The translations under genes were made by a program, and so were the position numbers. From positions 1-62,704 of the forward strand of contig NZ_NEHO01000025.1 in the NCBI RefSeq assembly GCF_002113375.1: a stretch of DNA of 62,704 nt. The letters run 5' to 3'. Below, piece after piece: positions 26,351 to 35,283 of this stretch. The notes beneath the pieces were generated by a model. It was not told the origin of the DNA. It searched no databases and was given only the letters and a program-made list of their open reading frames with translations. The stretch's first letter is position 1; the number at the start of each line of letters is the position of its first letter. This DNA is from Pseudomonas sp. R37(2017) (GTDB taxonomy: Bacteria; Pseudomonadota; Gammaproteobacteria; Pseudomonadales; Pseudomonadaceae).

Positions 26351-26467
26351 AGGTAGAACTTTCCCTGTGATAGATGACAACAGACGGCGTTGAAGCCAGG
26401 CTCAACACCCTGTGTGCGATGAGCATAGACGCTGTTCGGCGAGTGGTCGTCGCAAACCGCCGATTTT

Positions 26468-27541
26468 CTAATACCCGGTCATTTCCAGATATCCATTCCC
26501 TGCATGGCTGCCACTGAGCCGCACCGGGCCTTCCCAGTACGGTATGCGCAAGTCCATCCAGGCCTGGGGATTGAGTGCGTGGAGGGTGATATCAAGGTGT
26601 TTGGCGGGGATCTTGATCGACCAGCTGACGGGCATCTCGCGCCCGGCCACGCTGGCGCTGTCCTGCGGTGTGAGGCTCATGTCGCTGGCGTGCAGCAACT
26701 GCGTGCGCCCCTGGGCGTCGATCCAGGTGCCGGTGAGATAAGGCGCTCCATCCTTTTGCCGCATTCGATACAGCATCACCTGCTCGCCGCTGTCCAGATG
26801 CAGGGAGAACCAGTCCCAGCCAGTCTGATCGCTCGTCAGAGGCTGACTGCTCCATTCGCGGTCGAGCCAGGCCGGGCCACTGACCTGAAAGGTCCTGCCG
26901 TCGATTTCCAAAGTGCCGCTGGCCTGGAAAAACGGCTGGCTGTAGTAGTAAGAGGCCTGCCCCTGTTCGGATTTCTGACTGAAGCCCTGCTCCCCCTGAA
27001 GCACCAGCGGACCTGTGGAGGTCAATTGCAACCGGTAGCTGAAACGCGGGTCACGGGCGCTGAGCAGCACGTCGGCCAACGGGTCGTCGGCCGGCGCCTG
27101 GCTGCTCAACTGCCAGTCGTCTATCCAGGCATTGAACGGTGTGAGGTTGACACCGGCCTGACCGACGCCGCCGCGAGCATAGCGTTCAGCCGCATGATGC
27201 ACCGTCGCCGACGTCACCGCCGCATGGCCGAGCCAGATCGTCCGGTTCTGCCAACCCGGCACCTCGGGAGTGGCTTTCAGGGCACTGCGGAACAATGTCC
27301 ATTGCGCGCCGAATTCATGCCCCTGGTCGTCCTTCAGGTTGGCCGTGACGTACCACCACTCGATGCGAAAACCGTCGTGCGGGCCGTGATCCGCCGGGAA
27401 GCTGAACACCCGACCGGGCACCACCGGGGTGAACGCAGCCGCCTGGTTGCCCAGCCCGGCAAACCCCTTGTCCACCGGCGCCGGTTGATCGCAACCGCTG
27501 GCCAGCAGCGTCAGCAGCAACACGCAGGCCTTAATCTTCAT
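26468..27541 (-). CDS. AttH/CrtC-like lipocalin-fold lipoprotein
   Basis: The 357-residue lipoprotein has a signal peptide with lipobox LASGC and a double lipocalin-like domain of the AttH/hydroxyneurosporene-synthase (CrtC) family. Hallmarks are FRIEWWYVTANL, WTLFRSA, LDREWSSQ and WDWFSLHLDSGEQVMLYRMR. It is encoded downstream of its ABC permease with an 11-base overlap, as in AttEFGH systems, and should sit in the periplasm on a membrane. The transported or bound compound is unknown; carotenoid chemistry is unlikely here. Confidence 0.87.
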   Translation of the reverse strand: MKIKACVLLLTLLASGCDQPAPVDKGFAGLGNQAAAFTPVVPGRVFSFPADHGPHDGFRIEWWYVTANLKDDQGHEFGAQWTLFRSALKATPEVPGWQNRTIWLGHAAVTSATVHHAAERYARGGVGQAGVNLTPFNAWIDDWQLSSQAPADDPLADVLLSARDPRFSYRLQLTSTGPLVLQGEQGFSQKSEQGQASYYYSQPFFQASGTLEIDGRTFQVSGPAWLDREWSSQPLTSDQTGWDWFSLHLDSGEQVMLYRMRQKDGAPYLTGTWIDAQGRTQLLHASDMSLTPQDSASVAGREMPVSWSIKIPAKHLDITLHALNPQAWMDLRIPYWEGPVRLSGSHAGNGYLEMTGY

Positions 27542-30002
27542 GGGCAAACGTCCGCAGCAGGTCCGCCGGTTGCGTGCGGTACAAACGGTACAACGGCCAG
27601 GCCGAAGCCAACAGCGTCGCCACCAGCGCGAGCCCCATCAACTGCAACAATTGCCATGGAAACAGCCGCAACGGCAGGCGCCAGCCGAAAGCCTGCACAT
27701 TGATCACCGTGTCCAGGCACCACGCCAGGGCGATGCCCAACGGCAACGCCAGCACCAGGGTCAGCAGTGCCAGCAACCAGGTTTGCCCGAGGTTGAGCAA
27801 CATCAGATGCCGACGCGTCACACCCAGTGCCCACAACGGCGCCAGTTGCCCGAGACGGCTCTGGCTTTGGGTCAACAGGCTGATGAACAGCGCCACGCCT
27901 GCCACGCACAACGTCAGGCTGTTGAGCGCGGCGGTGGCGGCGAAGGTGCGTTCGAAAACTTGCGTGGACCAGCCCTTGAGCCGCGCCTGATCGACGATGC
28001 GGCTGTCGTCCAGGCTGAAACGCGCCTGCAATGCACTGACGAACGCCGGGATCGACAGCGGTTCGATGCGCAGGTTGAAGCGGTTCGGTGTCAATTGCGG
28101 CCAGCCGCGTAGCAGATGATTGATATTGATCAGAATGTGGCCCTTGGGATTGCCATAGTCGGCGTAAATCCCGACGATCCGCGGCGACCACGTGCCGGTG
28201 GGCGTCGGCAGCGTCAGGTGATCGCCAAGCTGAACGCGCAGGCGCCGGGCCAGTTGCTCGCTGAGCATCACCGCATCGTCCTTGGCCAGTCGCTCCCAAG
28301 GGTTGTCGCCCAAGGCTTCGAGCAGCGGCCAATGCTGGCGATAGGTCGGGTGGTCGATGACGCCGGACAGGTCGGTCGGCCAACCCTGCAACTGAATCGA
28401 CACCTGCCAGTTGGGCAGCACCGCCGCCAATTGCGGCTGCTGATTGAGCCAGTCGTGCAGCTCCCGGGCCTGGACCGGGTTCTGCGGGTTGAGGTAAAGC
28501 TCGGCCGTCAGCCGTTGTTCGAGCCAGTCGCCGAAGGTCTGGCGAAATCCGGCGGTCATGCTGCCGGCCCCGATATTCGCCGCCATGGCCAACAGCAGCG
28601 CCATCAACGCCAGGCTCAAGGCCGGCAGTTGCTGGCGACAATCGGCGACAAACCACTGGCCGAGCACCGAGCGGCTGCGCTGCGAAACGAAACCGAGCAG
28701 CGAACTGAGTACCACCGGCAACGCCAGCGCGGCACCGATCAACAGCGCCGCCATCAACACGAAGCCACTGATCAGGCTGTCGCCGAAGATCAACGCCAAC
28801 AGCCCGATCACCCCGGCCATCACCGCCACCCACCCCTGACGGCGCAACCAGCGGGCATGGGCCTGATGCCAGGCTTGCGGGTCGGCCAGCGCCAGCAAGG
28901 GCAACCGCGCTGCCCGCAACAAGCTGTTGGCGCCGGCCAGCAGCGCGCCGAGCAGACTCAGGCCGATACCACTGAACCACCATAAAGGGCTGAGGCTCAA
29001 TTGACCCGCCACTTCGGCCCCGTACAAACCGCGCAGGCTGGCGGCGACATCCGGCAACAGCATACCGGCCAGCAGGTAGCCGCTGACCACCCCGGCCACG
29101 CCGCCGATCAGGGCCAATCCACCCAGCTCGACGGCCAGGCATGCGATCAGCATGCGCGCACTGACACCGCAGGCTCGCAACGTCCGCAGCAAGCCTCGCC
29201 GTTGCTCCAGCGCCAGCCCGATGGCGGCGTGCACGATAAACAGGCCGACCACGAACGACAACACCCCAAGGGCCTCGAGGTTCAGGTGAAAGCTTTCGGT
29301 CAGGCGCGCCAGGTTGTTTTCTTCACCGGCGCGTTTTAGTTGCAACTGCCCCTTGAGCGCATCCGGTAGCGTTGCCGTGAAATCCTTCGGCAGCAGCAGA
29401 CGTGACAACTGCTCCGGCAATCCCAGAATCCGCTGGGCAAAACCGATGTCCACCAGCAGCACACCGGGTGCCATATCGACCTGTACATGCAGCGGTGGCA
29501 GCGCCATACCAGCGAGGTTCTGTGGTCGCTCACCCTCGCGCAAACCCAATGCCTGCAGGGTCTGCGACGATATCCAGGCAGTACCCGGGGGGCTGAGGAA
29601 ATCGACCACCTGTTCAATCGCCATGGCCTGCCCGGCCACCGCCGCACCCGCTGGCAGCGACACCGGCTCGATACCCATCAGTTGCAGGCGCTGCTCTTCA
29701 TGCCCCTTGAGCGTGACCCGCCCTTGCAACACCGGTGACACCGGCCACCCCGCGCGGCGCAGATCGATGAACCATTGCTGGGGGAACGTGCCGCCACCGG
29801 GCGCACTGAGGCTGGCCTGAGGTTCGCCACCGATCAACTGACTGGCGCGGGCGTAGCTGTCACGGGCCTGGCTGTTGAGTGCCTGGACGCCGGTCAACAG
29901 ACTGGTGGCCAGCCACAACCCGGTCAGCACACTGAAAAACTGCACCGGATGCTGCCGCCAGTGGCTGAGCAGTGCGCGCAGTGTCTGGCCGAGAATGCGC
30001 AT
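27531..30002 (-). CDS. ABC transporter permease, FtsX/MacB type, AttFG-like
   Basis: The 823-residue permease has ten predicted membrane helices in two FtsX-like halves, with large periplasmic domains (about 45-250 and 500-690). It starts MRILGQTLRALLSHWRQHPV and ends AWPLYRLYRTQPADLLRTFA, the usual ends of this family. A single chain replaces the separate AttF and AttG. It starts one base after the ATPase stop (TGACATG) and overlaps the lipoprotein gene, so three genes form one unit. Such transporters export or move lipoproteins and lipids; the cargo is unknown. Confidence 0.88.
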   Translation of the reverse strand: MRILGQTLRALLSHWRQHPVQFFSVLTGLWLATSLLTGVQALNSQARDSYARASQLIGGEPQASLSAPGGGTFPQQWFIDLRRAGWPVSPVLQGRVTLKGHEEQRLQLMGIEPVSLPAGAAVAGQAMAIEQVVDFLSPPGTAWISSQTLQALGLREGERPQNLAGMALPPLHVQVDMAPGVLLVDIGFAQRILGLPEQLSRLLLPKDFTATLPDALKGQLQLKRAGEENNLARLTESFHLNLEALGVLSFVVGLFIVHAAIGLALEQRRGLLRTLRACGVSARMLIACLAVELGGLALIGGVAGVVSGYLLAGMLLPDVAASLRGLYGAEVAGQLSLSPLWWFSGIGLSLLGALLAGANSLLRAARLPLLALADPQAWHQAHARWLRRQGWVAVMAGVIGLLALIFGDSLISGFVLMAALLIGAALALPVVLSSLLGFVSQRSRSVLGQWFVADCRQQLPALSLALMALLLAMAANIGAGSMTAGFRQTFGDWLEQRLTAELYLNPQNPVQARELHDWLNQQPQLAAVLPNWQVSIQLQGWPTDLSGVIDHPTYRQHWPLLEALGDNPWERLAKDDAVMLSEQLARRLRVQLGDHLTLPTPTGTWSPRIVGIYADYGNPKGHILININHLLRGWPQLTPNRFNLRIEPLSIPAFVSALQARFSLDDSRIVDQARLKGWSTQVFERTFAATAALNSLTLCVAGVALFISLLTQSQSRLGQLAPLWALGVTRRHLMLLNLGQTWLLALLTLVLALPLGIALAWCLDTVINVQAFGWRLPLRLFPWQLLQLMGLALVATLLASAWPLYRLYRTQPADLLRTFAHED

Positions 30003-30003
30003 G

Positions 30004-30672
30004 TCAGCGCTCACCCGCACCGGCCAGGCGACCACCGCACAGCAGCGCTTTTTCCGCCAGCCGCGCCGCCACACCGGGACTGTGGGTGACCATCAACAGG
30101 CTGGTGGGACTGTCGTCGAGCAATTCCAGAAGCAACTGCAACACCTCGGCGCCGGTGGTTTCATCGAGGCTGCCGGTGGGCTCGTCGGCCAGCAGCAATG
30201 GCGGGCGCGACGCCAGCGCCCGGCCCAGCGCGACCCGTTGCTGCTGGCCGCCGGACAACTGCTCCGGGTAACGCCGCAGCAGCTCGCCCAAGCCCAGGCG
30301 CTGCACCAGATGTGCCTGCCAACGTGGATCGTGACGCCCCGCCAGACGCGCCTGAATCGCCAGGTTGTCTTCGACCCGCAGGCTGCCGATCAGGTTGAAC
30401 TGCTGGAACACCAGGCCGATTTCCGTACGGCGCCAGTTCGCCAGTTGCCCTTCATTCATCTGTTCCAGGCGATGCCCGCCACTGCGGATGCTGCCGCGAT
30501 CGACCTTGTCCAGCCCGGCGATCAGGTGCAGCAAGGTGCTTTTGCCACTGCCCGACTCGCCCATCAGCGCCAGGCTGCTGCCGGGCTTGAGCCTGAGATC
30601 GACGCCTTGCAGCACCGGCAGCGGCCCTTGCGGTGTGGCGTAGCTTTTGAAAACGCCGTGGACTTCAAGCAT
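30004..30672 (-). CDS. ABC transporter ATPase, MacB/LolD type, AttE-like
   Basis: The 222-residue ATPase has Walker A GESGSGKST, signature LSGGQQQR and Walker B LLLADEPT followed by GSLDETTG, as in LolD/MacB-family proteins. It powers the permease encoded next. ATG 30672 is chosen (MLEVHGVFKSYA) over a codon 30 bases upstream. The three genes read from here towards 26468. No regulator is adjacent. Confidence 0.92.
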   Translation of the reverse strand: MLEVHGVFKSYATPQGPLPVLQGVDLRLKPGSSLALMGESGSGKSTLLHLIAGLDKVDRGSIRSGGHRLEQMNEGQLANWRRTEIGLVFQQFNLIGSLRVEDNLAIQARLAGRHDPRWQAHLVQRLGLGELLRRYPEQLSGGQQQRVALGRALASRPPLLLADEPTGSLDETTGAEVLQLLLELLDDSPTSLLMVTHSPGVAARLAEKALLCGGRLAGAGER

Positions 30673-30734
30673 GGGAAAACCTGCTGGAAATGCATGGCCC
30701 AAGGATAGCGGCCCTGAATGGTTTTTGTCCGGTG

Positions 30735-30893
30735 ACGCTCATCGCCCCGTCCGCCGTGCCGCGACAACTGCCCTTCACCGACCGCACCGAATTTGAATCG
30801 GTCTGCAAGGGTTTGATCGCGCCGTCGAAGGGTCAGGTCAAGGACGCCTCGGGCAAGGTTTTTTGCGTCCTCCCGTTTTCCAGCTACAAATGA
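30735..30893 (+). pseudogene. Possible remnant of an alkyl/aryl-sulfatase N-terminal region
   Basis: A 50-codon open stretch reads LPFTDRTEFESVCKGLIAP... then GQVKDASGKVFCVL, which resembles the start of metallo-beta-lactamase-type alkylsulfatases (pattern F-x-D-R-x-E-F-x-x-x-x-x-G-x-I-A, then DGKVVWD). It ends in a stop with no further match. No good start or ribosome site is seen. The resemblance is from memory; it may be a chance frame. Confidence 0.35.
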
Positions 30894-30936
30894 TGAGGGG
30901 TTCGGGTGCCTGCGGAAAAAATCAAAGAAGGTGAAC

Positions 30937-31731
30937 ATGCCTCGACAAGTGATAGTCAACGCTGACGATTTTGGCCGCAGCGCCTGCGAAAACGCGGTGA
31001 TCCTGGGCGCGTTCCAGGCCGGGCTCATCAGCTCCGCCACCGCCATGGCCAACATGCCGGCGTTCGAGCCGGCCTGCAATTTGGCGCGGCATCCTTTGCT
31101 CGAAGGCCGCATCGGCCTGCACTTCAACCTGACCTGCGGCCGTCCGTTGAGCCAGAGCATTGTGCAATGCCCGACATTCTGCGACGGTGCCGGCGCGTTC
31201 GACCTCAACCTGTCCCGCACCCGCTTCTGGCTGCGGCGCCGGGATCGCCACGCCGTGCTCGAGGAGCTCGAAGCCCAGTGGCAGCGCTGCCTGGACAACG
31301 GCTTGCGCCCCAGTCACCTGGACTCCCATCAACACGTGCACAACATCTGGCCAATCGGCGAGATCGTCGCGCGCTTCGCCGCCCGCCAGGGAGTGCCGGT
31401 GCGCCTGGCGCGCAATCTGGGACAACATTTCAGCCTGCCCAAGCGCCTGTACAAGGACCTGCTCAACCGTCGCCTGAGCAACCTGGCGGGCGCCACCGCC
31501 GACTACGTGTGCACCCCGGTGGATCTGCGCAACGCCGAGGCACCACCCGATGGACTGCTGGAAATCGTCGCCCACCCGAGCCAGCTCGGTGCCGACTTCG
31601 GCGATGCCTGCCTGGAACCCGGAGAGTCCTTGAGTGCGTTGCTGGAACAGCGTTTGCCCGGTGTGCCGCGGGTGGCCTATGGCGCCGCTGGCGACGCTGC
31701 GACCCACCGCACACAGATCGTCCTGGAGTAA
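30937..31731 (+). CDS. ChbG/HpnK-family (YdjC) carbohydrate deacetylase
   Basis: The 264-residue YdjC-like protein has metal ligands of the family: the Asp pair in VNADDFGRS (10-11), His62 in GLHFNLTCG and the histidines of SHLDSHQHVHN. ChbG removes an acetyl group from chito-oligosaccharides and HpnK acts on hopanoid N-acetylglucosamine; which applies is open. ATG 30937 follows AAGAAGG by six bases. No hopanoid or chitobiose gene is adjacent. Confidence 0.86.
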   Translation: MPRQVIVNADDFGRSACENAVILGAFQAGLISSATAMANMPAFEPACNLARHPLLEGRIGLHFNLTCGRPLSQSIVQCPTFCDGAGAFDLNLSRTRFWLRRRDRHAVLEELEAQWQRCLDNGLRPSHLDSHQHVHNIWPIGEIVARFAARQGVPVRLARNLGQHFSLPKRLYKDLLNRRLSNLAGATADYVCTPVDLRNAEAPPDGLLEIVAHPSQLGADFGDACLEPGESLSALLEQRLPGVPRVAYGAAGDAATHRTQIVLE

Positions 31732-31740
31732 TTCGCAATC

Positions 31741-31769
31741 CCCTGTGGGAGCAAGCTTGCTCGCGATGG
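31741..31769. repeat. Single REP-like copy
   Basis: CCCTGTGGGAGCAAGCTTGC followed by TCGCGATGG is a single palindrome mixing features of both subfamilies, just after the deacetylase stop. Confidence 0.65.
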
Positions 31770-31830
31770 GGTCGCCTACACTTTCTTCAGAAAAAAACCA
31801 TCTGGTCGCGGAAATATCTGACTGTTCAAC

Positions 31831-31848
31831 TGTATCCATTTGGATACA
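31831..31848. promoter_or_regulatory. Palindromic operator of the toxin-antitoxin operon
   Basis: TGTATCCA-TT-TGGATACA is a perfect 18-bp palindrome ending eight bases before the toxin ATG. The position suits binding of the HTH antitoxin or toxin-antitoxin complex over the promoter or leader. Confidence 0.7.
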
Positions 31849-31856
31849 TTCGAGCA

Positions 31857-32156
31857 ATGAATTATCTTGTCCAGCAAACCGCTACCTTCGCAGCATGGCA
31901 CGCCTCGGTTCGCGACTTACGAGCCAAGCTAGCTATCGCTCGTCGCATTGACCGAGCATCTACGGGTAATCTCGGCGATAACAAATCTGTAGGTGATGGT
32001 GTTTCTGAAATGCGCGTGGACGTGGGTGCCGGATACCGGGTTTGCTTCACGATGCGAGGTGGGGTCGTCATAGTTTTGCTGGCCGGGGGTGACAAGTCAT
32101 CTCAACCCGCCGATATCAAACGTGCAAAAAAATGGCAAAGGAGGTTTAAACCATGA
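31857..32156 (+). CDS. RelE/HigB-superfamily toxin (addiction module killer)
   Basis: The 99-residue protein belongs to the killer-protein branch of the RelE/ParE fold: FAAWHASVRDLRAKLAIARR, then GNLGDNKSVGDGVSEMRVDV, GYRVCF and LLAGGDKSSQ with a basic end KRAKKWQRRFKP. Such toxins cleave mRNA on the ribosome. The toxin gene comes first and overlaps the antitoxin by ATGA, an order common in this branch. ATG 31857 has no clear ribosome site, which suggests low or leaderless translation. Confidence 0.88.
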   Translation: MNYLVQQTATFAAWHASVRDLRAKLAIARRIDRASTGNLGDNKSVGDGVSEMRVDVGAGYRVCFTMRGGVVIVLLAGGDKSSQPADIKRAKKWQRRFKP

Positions 32157-32461
32157 GCCAGACTTTGACGACTTTCGACTTGGCGGAGCTGCTCGACAGT
32201 GATGAAGCCATCAGCGAGTATCTGTCTCAGGTACTGGCAGACGGTGACAATGAGGAGTTTCTTCGCGCTATCGGCCATGTGGTGAAAGCCCGTGGCATGA
32301 CACAGATAGCCAGAGACTCGGGAATGGGTCGCGAAAGCCTCTATAAAGCCTTCGCGCCAGGTGCAAAACCACGTTTCGATACGGTCCTGAAGGTCATTCA
32401 TGCGTTGGGCATAGACCTCTGCGCGCAGCCGGGGCACGCCGCCAATCACTCAAATCTCTGA
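32153..32461 (+). CDS. HTH antitoxin (addiction module antidote protein)
   Basis: The 102-residue protein of the HigA-like antidote family has an acidic N-terminal part (ELLDSDEAISEYLSQVLADG) that should clasp the toxin and a C-terminal HTH (VVKARGMTQIARDSGMGRESLYKAF). It overlaps the toxin by four bases and GGAGG lies just before its ATG. It probably binds the palindrome at 31831-31848 to repress the pair. Confidence 0.9.
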   Translation: MSQTLTTFDLAELLDSDEAISEYLSQVLADGDNEEFLRAIGHVVKARGMTQIARDSGMGRESLYKAFAPGAKPRFDTVLKVIHALGIDLCAQPGHAANHSNL

Positions 32462-32475
32462 TTTGATTTTCCGCG

Positions 32476-33288
32476 TTATGTTGCCGGTTTCACCACCACC
32501 CACGTAAAACACAACGGCAACTGCGCCCCTTGCTGCTGATAGCCGTCATAGCATTCTTCGCGGTTGGAGTGCGGGTATTCCTTGAAGTGGCGGATCTGCA
32601 GCCCCGCCGCAATGGCGGCGCTGAAGAGGTCGCCCAGTGTGTGGACGAACCAGTAGGACGGCGCGGCCGGTTGTTCGACCTTGCCCTCGTAGACGATCGG
32701 TTCGTGCTGCACGAAAGGTTCGCGACGAAAGTATGAACTGGCCGGGCGAAAGGGATCGGCTGCCTCGGGGTCGAACATTTCCAGGAACGGGTGGGTTTCG
32801 TATACCACCAGCGCGCCACCCGGTTTCAGCGTGCACGCCACATGGCGGAAAAATTCGCCGATGTCCGGCATCCAGTTCAGCACGCCGATGGTGATCAGCG
32901 CGAGGTCGAAGCGCTCCTGCAGTTGCGCAGGCAAGTGGTGAATGTCCGCTTCGATGAATTGCGGCGCATGGGGTGAGCGGGACGCCAGTTCCCGTGCCTG
33001 TTCGAGAAACGCGCCGGACTGGTCGACACCCACGACCCTGCGCGCCCCCAGGGCAAACAGCGACAGACTTTCGCGGCCGTTGTTGCAGCCCAGTTGCACC
33101 ACCTCCTTGCCGTCGACACCGGTCTGGATCAGCAAGGCGCTCAGGGTGTCATCCAGGCAGGAAAAATCCGCCCGCGCCACACCCTCCAGCAAGGCCTGCC
33201 ATGCGCGGGAGTCTTTGTGATGACGGGCGGAGTCATTCCAGGCCTCGCGGTTACTGGCGATAGCTTGTTCTTTTGTCGGCAGTTCCAT
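32476..33288 (-). CDS. SAM-dependent class I methyltransferase
   Basis: The 270-residue Rossmann methyltransferase has motif I VVQLGCNNGRES (the usual GxGxG is GCNNG here), acidic loop GVDQSG and motif IV-like ITIGVLNWMPD. The middle holds an insertion with EMFDPEAADPFRPASSYF. The substrate is unknown. It converges with the antitoxin gene and stands alone, with a 170-bp gap before the next gene. Confidence 0.82.
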   Translation of the reverse strand: MELPTKEQAIASNREAWNDSARHHKDSRAWQALLEGVARADFSCLDDTLSALLIQTGVDGKEVVQLGCNNGRESLSLFALGARRVVGVDQSGAFLEQARELASRSPHAPQFIEADIHHLPAQLQERFDLALITIGVLNWMPDIGEFFRHVACTLKPGGALVVYETHPFLEMFDPEAADPFRPASSYFRREPFVQHEPIVYEGKVEQPAAPSYWFVHTLGDLFSAAIAAGLQIRHFKEYPHSNREECYDGYQQQGAQLPLCFTWVVVKPAT

Positions 33289-33459
33289 TGCACGCTCCAG
33301 GGTTCGAGTGGTCGATCTGACCGGCCGGAGTCTAGATCAACGTCATCCTGGCAGATGTTGCGAAGTTGTAATCCGCCCGACGCCGACGGCGGCCCCCGGT
33401 GGCAGCTATAGTTAATGTCCTTGGGGACATGTGGTTAAACCGACCTCGCAGGTGCCGTC

Positions 33460-33837
33460 ATGAAAAAAACCGACCTGATCCTTGTGCTCGCCGTCAGCCT
33501 GGGCGCGACCGCTATCGTCCACGCCGACGACATGCCCACCACCAACTACAGCAGTGAATTCAACTACTACGGCGCCGACCAACCCTTCGCCCACCCCGTA
33601 CCACCGTCCATGAGCAGTGTGCCGCCGGGTACGTACATCCCGACCGCCCCCGGGCAATTCATTCCGGTTTCAAGCGAGCACGTGTTCTCAGACTCGCTCT
33701 TGCCGACAGTGGCCGACGCCACGGTTCGGGTGTTTGTCCGCTCCTACGATCCGGAGCGTGGCGTTTACGTGAACCAGGAAGTCGAGAATCCCGGTTGCAT
33801 GCTGTCCTGTCTGAGACAGGGCCCGGTGTTGCAGTGA
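33460..33837 (+). CDS. Small secreted protein, function unknown
   Basis: The 125-residue product has a signal peptide (KKTDLILVLAVSLGATAIVHA) and a proline/tyrosine-rich middle (FNYYGADQPFAHPVPPSMSS). The C-terminal half holds two cysteines (NPGCMLSCLRQ) that could form a disulfide. GGTGCCGTC precedes ATG. It converges with the mnxR-like gene, with nine bases between the stops. I do not recognise a family. Confidence 0.72.
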   Translation: MKKTDLILVLAVSLGATAIVHADDMPTTNYSSEFNYYGADQPFAHPVPPSMSSVPPGTYIPTAPGQFIPVSSEHVFSDSLLPTVADATVRVFVRSYDPERGVYVNQEVENPGCMLSCLRQGPVLQ

Positions 33838-33846
33838 GAACGCCCC

Positions 33847-35283
33847 CTACCACTGGCGTTTGTCCGGACGGGCGAGACCAAGCTTTTCGATCCGGTAGCG
33901 CAACATGTCGCGGCTAAGACCCAGCAGGCGCGCCGATTTGGTGACGTTCCAGTCAGTCTTGTCGAGCATCTTGCGCACCATGTCGCGCTCCACTTCCGGC
34001 AGGTTCATGGATTCGTTGCCGTTGTTGTAGGACACACGCGATTCGCTGAAATGTTGCGGCTCGTGATGAAACATCGGTGGCTCATCCACCAGGCTCAGGC
34101 AGACGTTCAACTGGTGCGCGGCGATGGTGTCGCCTTGCGCCAGCAACACGGTTTGCTCCAGCATGTTGCGCAGTTCGCGTACGTTGCCCGGCCAGCTGTA
34201 GCTGAGCAGCAACTCTTCGGCCTGGCTGCTGAAATACAGGTTCGGCTTGCCATAGCGCTTGCCATGCAGCCCGAGGAAGTGCCGGGCCAGCAGCAGGATA
34301 TCGGCGCCACGGGCATACAGGCGCGGCACCTTGATCGAAATGATGCGCAGGCGGAAAAACAGGTCGCGGCGGAATTTTCCTTGCTGGACCATTTGTTCGA
34401 GATTGCAATTGGTCGCGCTGATCACTCGCAGATCCACCTTGCGCTCTTTCACCGATCCGACCCGGCGAATGGTGCGGTCTTCCAGCAGTTTGAGCAGCTT
34501 GGCTTGCAACAGCAGATCCATTTCACCGATTTCATCGAGGAACAGCGTGCCGCCATCGGCCGCTTCCACCAGCCCCATGCGACGGTCCTTGGCGTCGGTG
34601 AAGGCGCCCTTCTCGTGGCCGAACAGTTCCGATTCCACCAGGTTGGACGGGATCGAAGCACAGTTGAATTCAATGAACGGGCCTTTGCTGCGCGGGCCAT
34701 CGAAATGCAGGGCCCGGGCCACCAGTTCCTTGCCGGTGCCGGTCTCTCCTTCCACGAGGACCGGCGGCAGATCGCTGTTGGCCATCCGCCGTTCAGCGTC
34801 GAGCAACTGGCTGATGGTGCCCTTGAGGTACACCATCGGTGCCGACTCGCCAATCAGTGCCTGCACCCCCGACTTCTGGGCCTCGCGCTCCTGATAAAAC
34901 GACAGTGTGCGCTCCATGCGGTCGGTGGCCAGGGCCTTGTCCAGCAGCAGCTTGAGTTCGGGCAGGGCCACCGGTTTGGTGACGTAGTGAAAGGCGCCCT
35001 CTTTCATCGCCACCACGGCGTCTTCGACATTGCCGTAGCCAGTCATCATGATCACTTTCAGATCCGGTGCGCGGACGCGCAGCTTCTGGATCAGGTCGTG
35101 ACCACTCATGCCCGGCAATGAGTTGTCGGTCAGAACCACGTCGGGCGCGAAAGAACTCAATTGCTCCAGGGCGTCTTCCGCCGAGAGGCAGACGGTCACC
35201 TCGAAACCCTTGCGCTCCAGGAAAGTCTGAATATTCTCGGCAAGGATTTCGTCATCCTCGACCAGCAGAATGCTGTGCTCCAT
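33847..35283 (-). CDS. mnxR: NtrC-family sigma-54 response regulator, MnxR-like
   Basis: The 478-residue regulator has a receiver domain (Asp53 in VLTDNSLPG, Lys103), an AAA+ domain (Walker A GETGTGKE 179-186, Walker B GGTLFLDE) and a Fis-type HTH (NVTKSARLLGLSRDMLRYRI). The sigma-54 contact loop reads GAFTDA, with Asp for the last Gly of GAFTGA. It overlaps the kinase gene by 32 bases. The arrangement with two paralogous kinases and a SCO gene is like MnxR of P. putida, which controls Mn(II) oxidation; the symbol is moderate confidence, the class is certain. Confidence 0.88.
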   Translation of the reverse strand: MEHSILLVEDDEILAENIQTFLERKGFEVTVCLSAEDALEQLSSFAPDVVLTDNSLPGMSGHDLIQKLRVRAPDLKVIMMTGYGNVEDAVVAMKEGAFHYVTKPVALPELKLLLDKALATDRMERTLSFYQEREAQKSGVQALIGESAPMVYLKGTISQLLDAERRMANSDLPPVLVEGETGTGKELVARALHFDGPRSKGPFIEFNCASIPSNLVESELFGHEKGAFTDAKDRRMGLVEAADGGTLFLDEIGEMDLLLQAKLLKLLEDRTIRRVGSVKERKVDLRVISATNCNLEQMVQQGKFRRDLFFRLRIISIKVPRLYARGADILLLARHFLGLHGKRYGKPNLYFSSQAEELLLSYSWPGNVRELRNMLEQTVLLAQGDTIAAHQLNVCLSLVDEPPMFHHEPQHFSESRVSYNNGNESMNLPEVERDMVRKMLDKTDWNVTKSARLLGLSRDMLRYRIEKLGLARPDKRQW

